DNA of 64,000 nucleotides. Origin: Microbulbifer bruguierae. Lineage in GTDB: Bacteria; Pseudomonadota; Gammaproteobacteria; Pseudomonadales; Cellvibrionaceae. The stretch lies in contig NZ_CP118605.1 of NCBI RefSeq assembly GCF_029869925.1, positions 3,438,001 through 3,502,000 of the forward strand, in the 5' to 3' direction. A model generated the notes under the pieces. The model was given only the letters and a program-made list of their open reading frames with translations. It was not told the DNA's origin and searched no databases. Made by a program: the position numbers and the translations under genes. The number at the start of each line of letters is the position of its first letter. Within the stretch, counting starts at the first letter, position 1. Shown piece by piece: positions 62,436-64,000 of this stretch.

Positions 62436-63302
62436 TTATGGCGAAGATTGTGCGCGCGCGTGTCGCTCGCTCAGCAACACTGCGGCGACGATAATAGCGC
62501 CGCCGACGGCGAGGCGCGGCAAGTCGGCGTCGCGATTCCAGATCAGCAGGTTCACCAGCAGTCCCGCGGGAATCAGCGCGTTGTTCATCGCCGCCAGGGT
62601 GCCCGGGGAAACCTGGGTGGCACCCTTGTTCCACAGAAAATAGCCGAGCCCGGAGGCCACCGCGCCGAGCCACACCAGCACCCCCCACTGGGTGAAATTC
62701 GCCGGATATTTGGGGCTGCCGAGCATCAGCCAGGCAATGCTGGCCACAATACTGGCACCGATAAAAAACCAGCCGAAAGTCTGCCGCGGCGGCAGGGATT
62801 CACTGCGCGCGTGGGAGGATTGCATAAACTGCCTGTAGGCGACCTGTCCGGTGGCGAAGCACAGGTTGGCGCCCTGCACGACAAAAAAGCCTTTCCAGTA
62901 GTCGCCGCTCAGGTTGTCCCAGCGGATGATGGCGGCGCCGATAACGGCAATGGCGGCCACCAGCAGGTTCCACCATGATAAGCGGCGCGCCAGCAGGTCG
63001 TAGATCAGCGTGATGTATACCGGGGTGAAAATCGTGAACAGTAGTACCTCGGGCACGCTGAGCAACAGGAACGACTGGTAGTAAAACAGGTACATCAGCC
63101 CCAGCTGCACGGCGCCAATAGCCATCAGCGTGAGCGCGGTGCGCTTGGGAGTGCGCCAGTTGAGAAACGGCAGGAATACCAGGGTGGCCAGCAGCACCCG
63201 GGTGAGCACGGAAAAATAGCTGTCCACCTGGCCGGCGAGATAGACGCCGATCAGACTGAAGGAAAAGGCCCAGAGCAGGGTGATAAGTATGAGCAGTAAC
63301 AT
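62436..63302 (-). CDS. DMT-superfamily (EamA) transporter
   Basis: 288 residues, ten helices in two EamA halves (VLTRVLLATLVFLPFLNW; the second half starting GANLCFATGQVAYR). TLWAFSFSLIGVYLAGQV is the usual first helix region. Resembles the carboxylate/amino-acid/amine exporters. Divergent from the gene at 63327 with a very short gap. Substrate unknown. Confidence 0.9.
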   Translation of the reverse strand: MLLLILITLLWAFSFSLIGVYLAGQVDSYFSVLTRVLLATLVFLPFLNWRTPKRTALTLMAIGAVQLGLMYLFYYQSFLLLSVPEVLLFTIFTPVYITLIYDLLARRLSWWNLLVAAIAVIGAAIIRWDNLSGDYWKGFFVVQGANLCFATGQVAYRQFMQSSHARSESLPPRQTFGWFFIGASIVASIAWLMLGSPKYPANFTQWGVLVWLGAVASGLGYFLWNKGATQVSPGTLAAMNNALIPAGLLVNLLIWNRDADLPRLAVGGAIIVAAVLLSERHARAQSSP

Positions 63303-63326
63303 GAGCGGAAAAATACTTTGGTGAAT

Positions 63327-63791
63327 ATGCAGGCGGATTACAAATCCCTGGCGGCGTTAGCGCAACTCTGTGAACGGTTGAAAAAAATCCGCGCCTTCAG
63401 TTTCAACGCCAGCAATGGCCCGGGATCGAAAACCAACTGGCGCGGGCACGGGCGCGGCGAAGTGAGTGTAACCCGCTTTGGAGCGCATATTGTGTTCGAT
63501 GAGCAGGCAAAATTTACTGATGCCGATGGCCATGTTGTCGCGCTGCAAAACCGCTACCGCTGGACCCGCTGCCTCGATTCCGTGCGCCTGGAACATTTGC
63601 GCCGGGAGGCGCCGGTGTTGTTGTTCAACCTCGTTCCCGTTACCGTACATGGCTTCCGCCACCAGTCCCCGCACCTGTGTGGAGAGGATATCTACACGGC
63701 AGAGCTCCTGCTGCACGATGATGAAATCGAGCTGATTTGGCATATCAGCGGCCCGCGCAAGAACGAACGCCTGCATTACCACTACTGGTAG
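63327..63791 (+). CDS. DUF6314-like small protein
   Basis: 154 residues from ATG 63327; TTG 63318 and GTG 63321 in the same frame are better spaced from GCGGAAA and cannot be excluded. Predicted beta-rich: FSFNASNGPGSKTNWRGHGR, then SPHLCGEDIYTAELLL and WHISGPRKNERLHYHY. The last motifs recall DUF6314. No function is known. Family match is from memory and tentative. Confidence 0.7.
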   Translation: MQADYKSLAALAQLCERLKKIRAFSFNASNGPGSKTNWRGHGRGEVSVTRFGAHIVFDEQAKFTDADGHVVALQNRYRWTRCLDSVRLEHLRREAPVLLFNLVPVTVHGFRHQSPHLCGEDIYTAELLLHDDEIELIWHISGPRKNERLHYHYW

Positions 63792-63959
63792 TGGTTGTAT
63801 TTCCATTGTCGCCCTCTGCCCGATACAAGCCACAATGCAGCTCAGGTGCGATAAGCGCCGCTGTTTTTCCTGCCAAATCGGGATACTCTCTCGGACGTAT
63901 AAACTGACGCCATAGCCAGGGCTAAATGACGCTGCTGGCAGATATGGGGAGAGAATTTC

Positions 63960-64000
63960 ATGCCGACCAAACGCCAATTACTCAAAGCGGCTGCGCTGCT
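63960..64000 (+). CDS. Start of a gene running off the right edge
   Basis: ATG 63960 follows GGGGAGAG at six bases. The 13 visible codons (MPTKRQLLKAAAL) look like the beginning of a Sec or Tat signal peptide. The product cannot be named. Confidence 0.6.
   Translation, partial: MPTKRQLLKAAAL

Noticed and set aside
1..64000. CRISPR array, tRNA/rRNA genes, insertion sequences, prophage or attachment sites
   Set aside because: Reading the window shows no regularly spaced repeats, no tRNA-like cloverleaf flanks, no transposase or integrase and no compositional island.

Overview
This 64 kb window is a piece of a gammaproteobacterial chromosome. It has moderately high GC, is densely packed, and consists almost entirely of housekeeping and envelope genes. 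I see no rRNA, tRNA, CRISPR array, prophage or insertion sequence. Several blocks follow the gene order known from Pseudomonas: rpiA/ilvA; ygfA-6S RNA-zapA facing ygfB-pepP-ubiH-ubiI; HAD phosphatase/rppH/ptsP; and lgt-thyA-folA. A marine-type TonB operon (DUF3450, TtpC-like, ExbB, ExbD, TonB, TPR) also fits. A marine relative of the Cellvibrionales (Microbulbifer-like) is my best guess; this is inference, not something read from a marker gene.

Layout. 1-11 kb: a truncated secreted ClpP-fold protein (runs off the left edge), an aldehyde dehydrogenase, a secreted beta-propeller protein, an FeS-type photolyase, an acyl-CoA dehydrogenase, a DUF937-OmpA fusion, an AraC-type regulator and small proteins. 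11-25 kb: a lytic-transglycosylase-like lipoprotein with rpiA, then ilvA, a 48-residue membrane peptide behind a structured leader, ygfA with 6S RNA and zapA, the ygfB-pepP-ubiH-ubiI operon, a GlpG-type rhomboid protease, a CNNM/CorC protein and a CBS protein. 25-35 kb: a 2OG-Fe(II) oxygenase, an SLC13 permease, gcvT-gcvH, ptsP-rppH, a HAD phosphatase and an imelysin lipoprotein.

35-42 kb is the most distinctive part. Three YcbB-type L,D-transpeptidase genes stand in a row on the minus strand, followed by a MepK (DUF882) endopeptidase gene. Together they look like a module that makes and cuts 3-3 (mDAP-mDAP) peptidoglycan crosslinks. 42-51 kb: a TANGO2-like protein, lgt-thyA-folA, the TonB/TtpC energy-transduction operon and a second, separate TonB. 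51-64 kb: ilvD, argA, argE, a Ca2+/H+ exchanger translationally coupled to a two-helix K+-channel-like protein, and a tripartite efflux system. The efflux system is DUF2955 permease, HlyD adaptor and NodT-type outer-membrane channel, with an uncharacterised membrane protein and a perfect palindromic operator. A DMT transporter, a small DUF6314-like protein and the first codons of a gene that runs off the right edge close the window.

Because GC is high, many long open frames on the opposite strand are shadows of real genes and were left out. Start sites were moved from the longest frame wherever a Shine-Dalgarno sequence, signal peptide or family length supported it. ptsP, rppH and the rhomboid gene appear to use TTG starts with good ribosome-binding sites. 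I did not find a clear undescribed defence or mobile system. The best leads are the L,D-transpeptidase array, the DUF2955 efflux locus with its operator, the orphan TonB and the leader of the 48-residue peptide.
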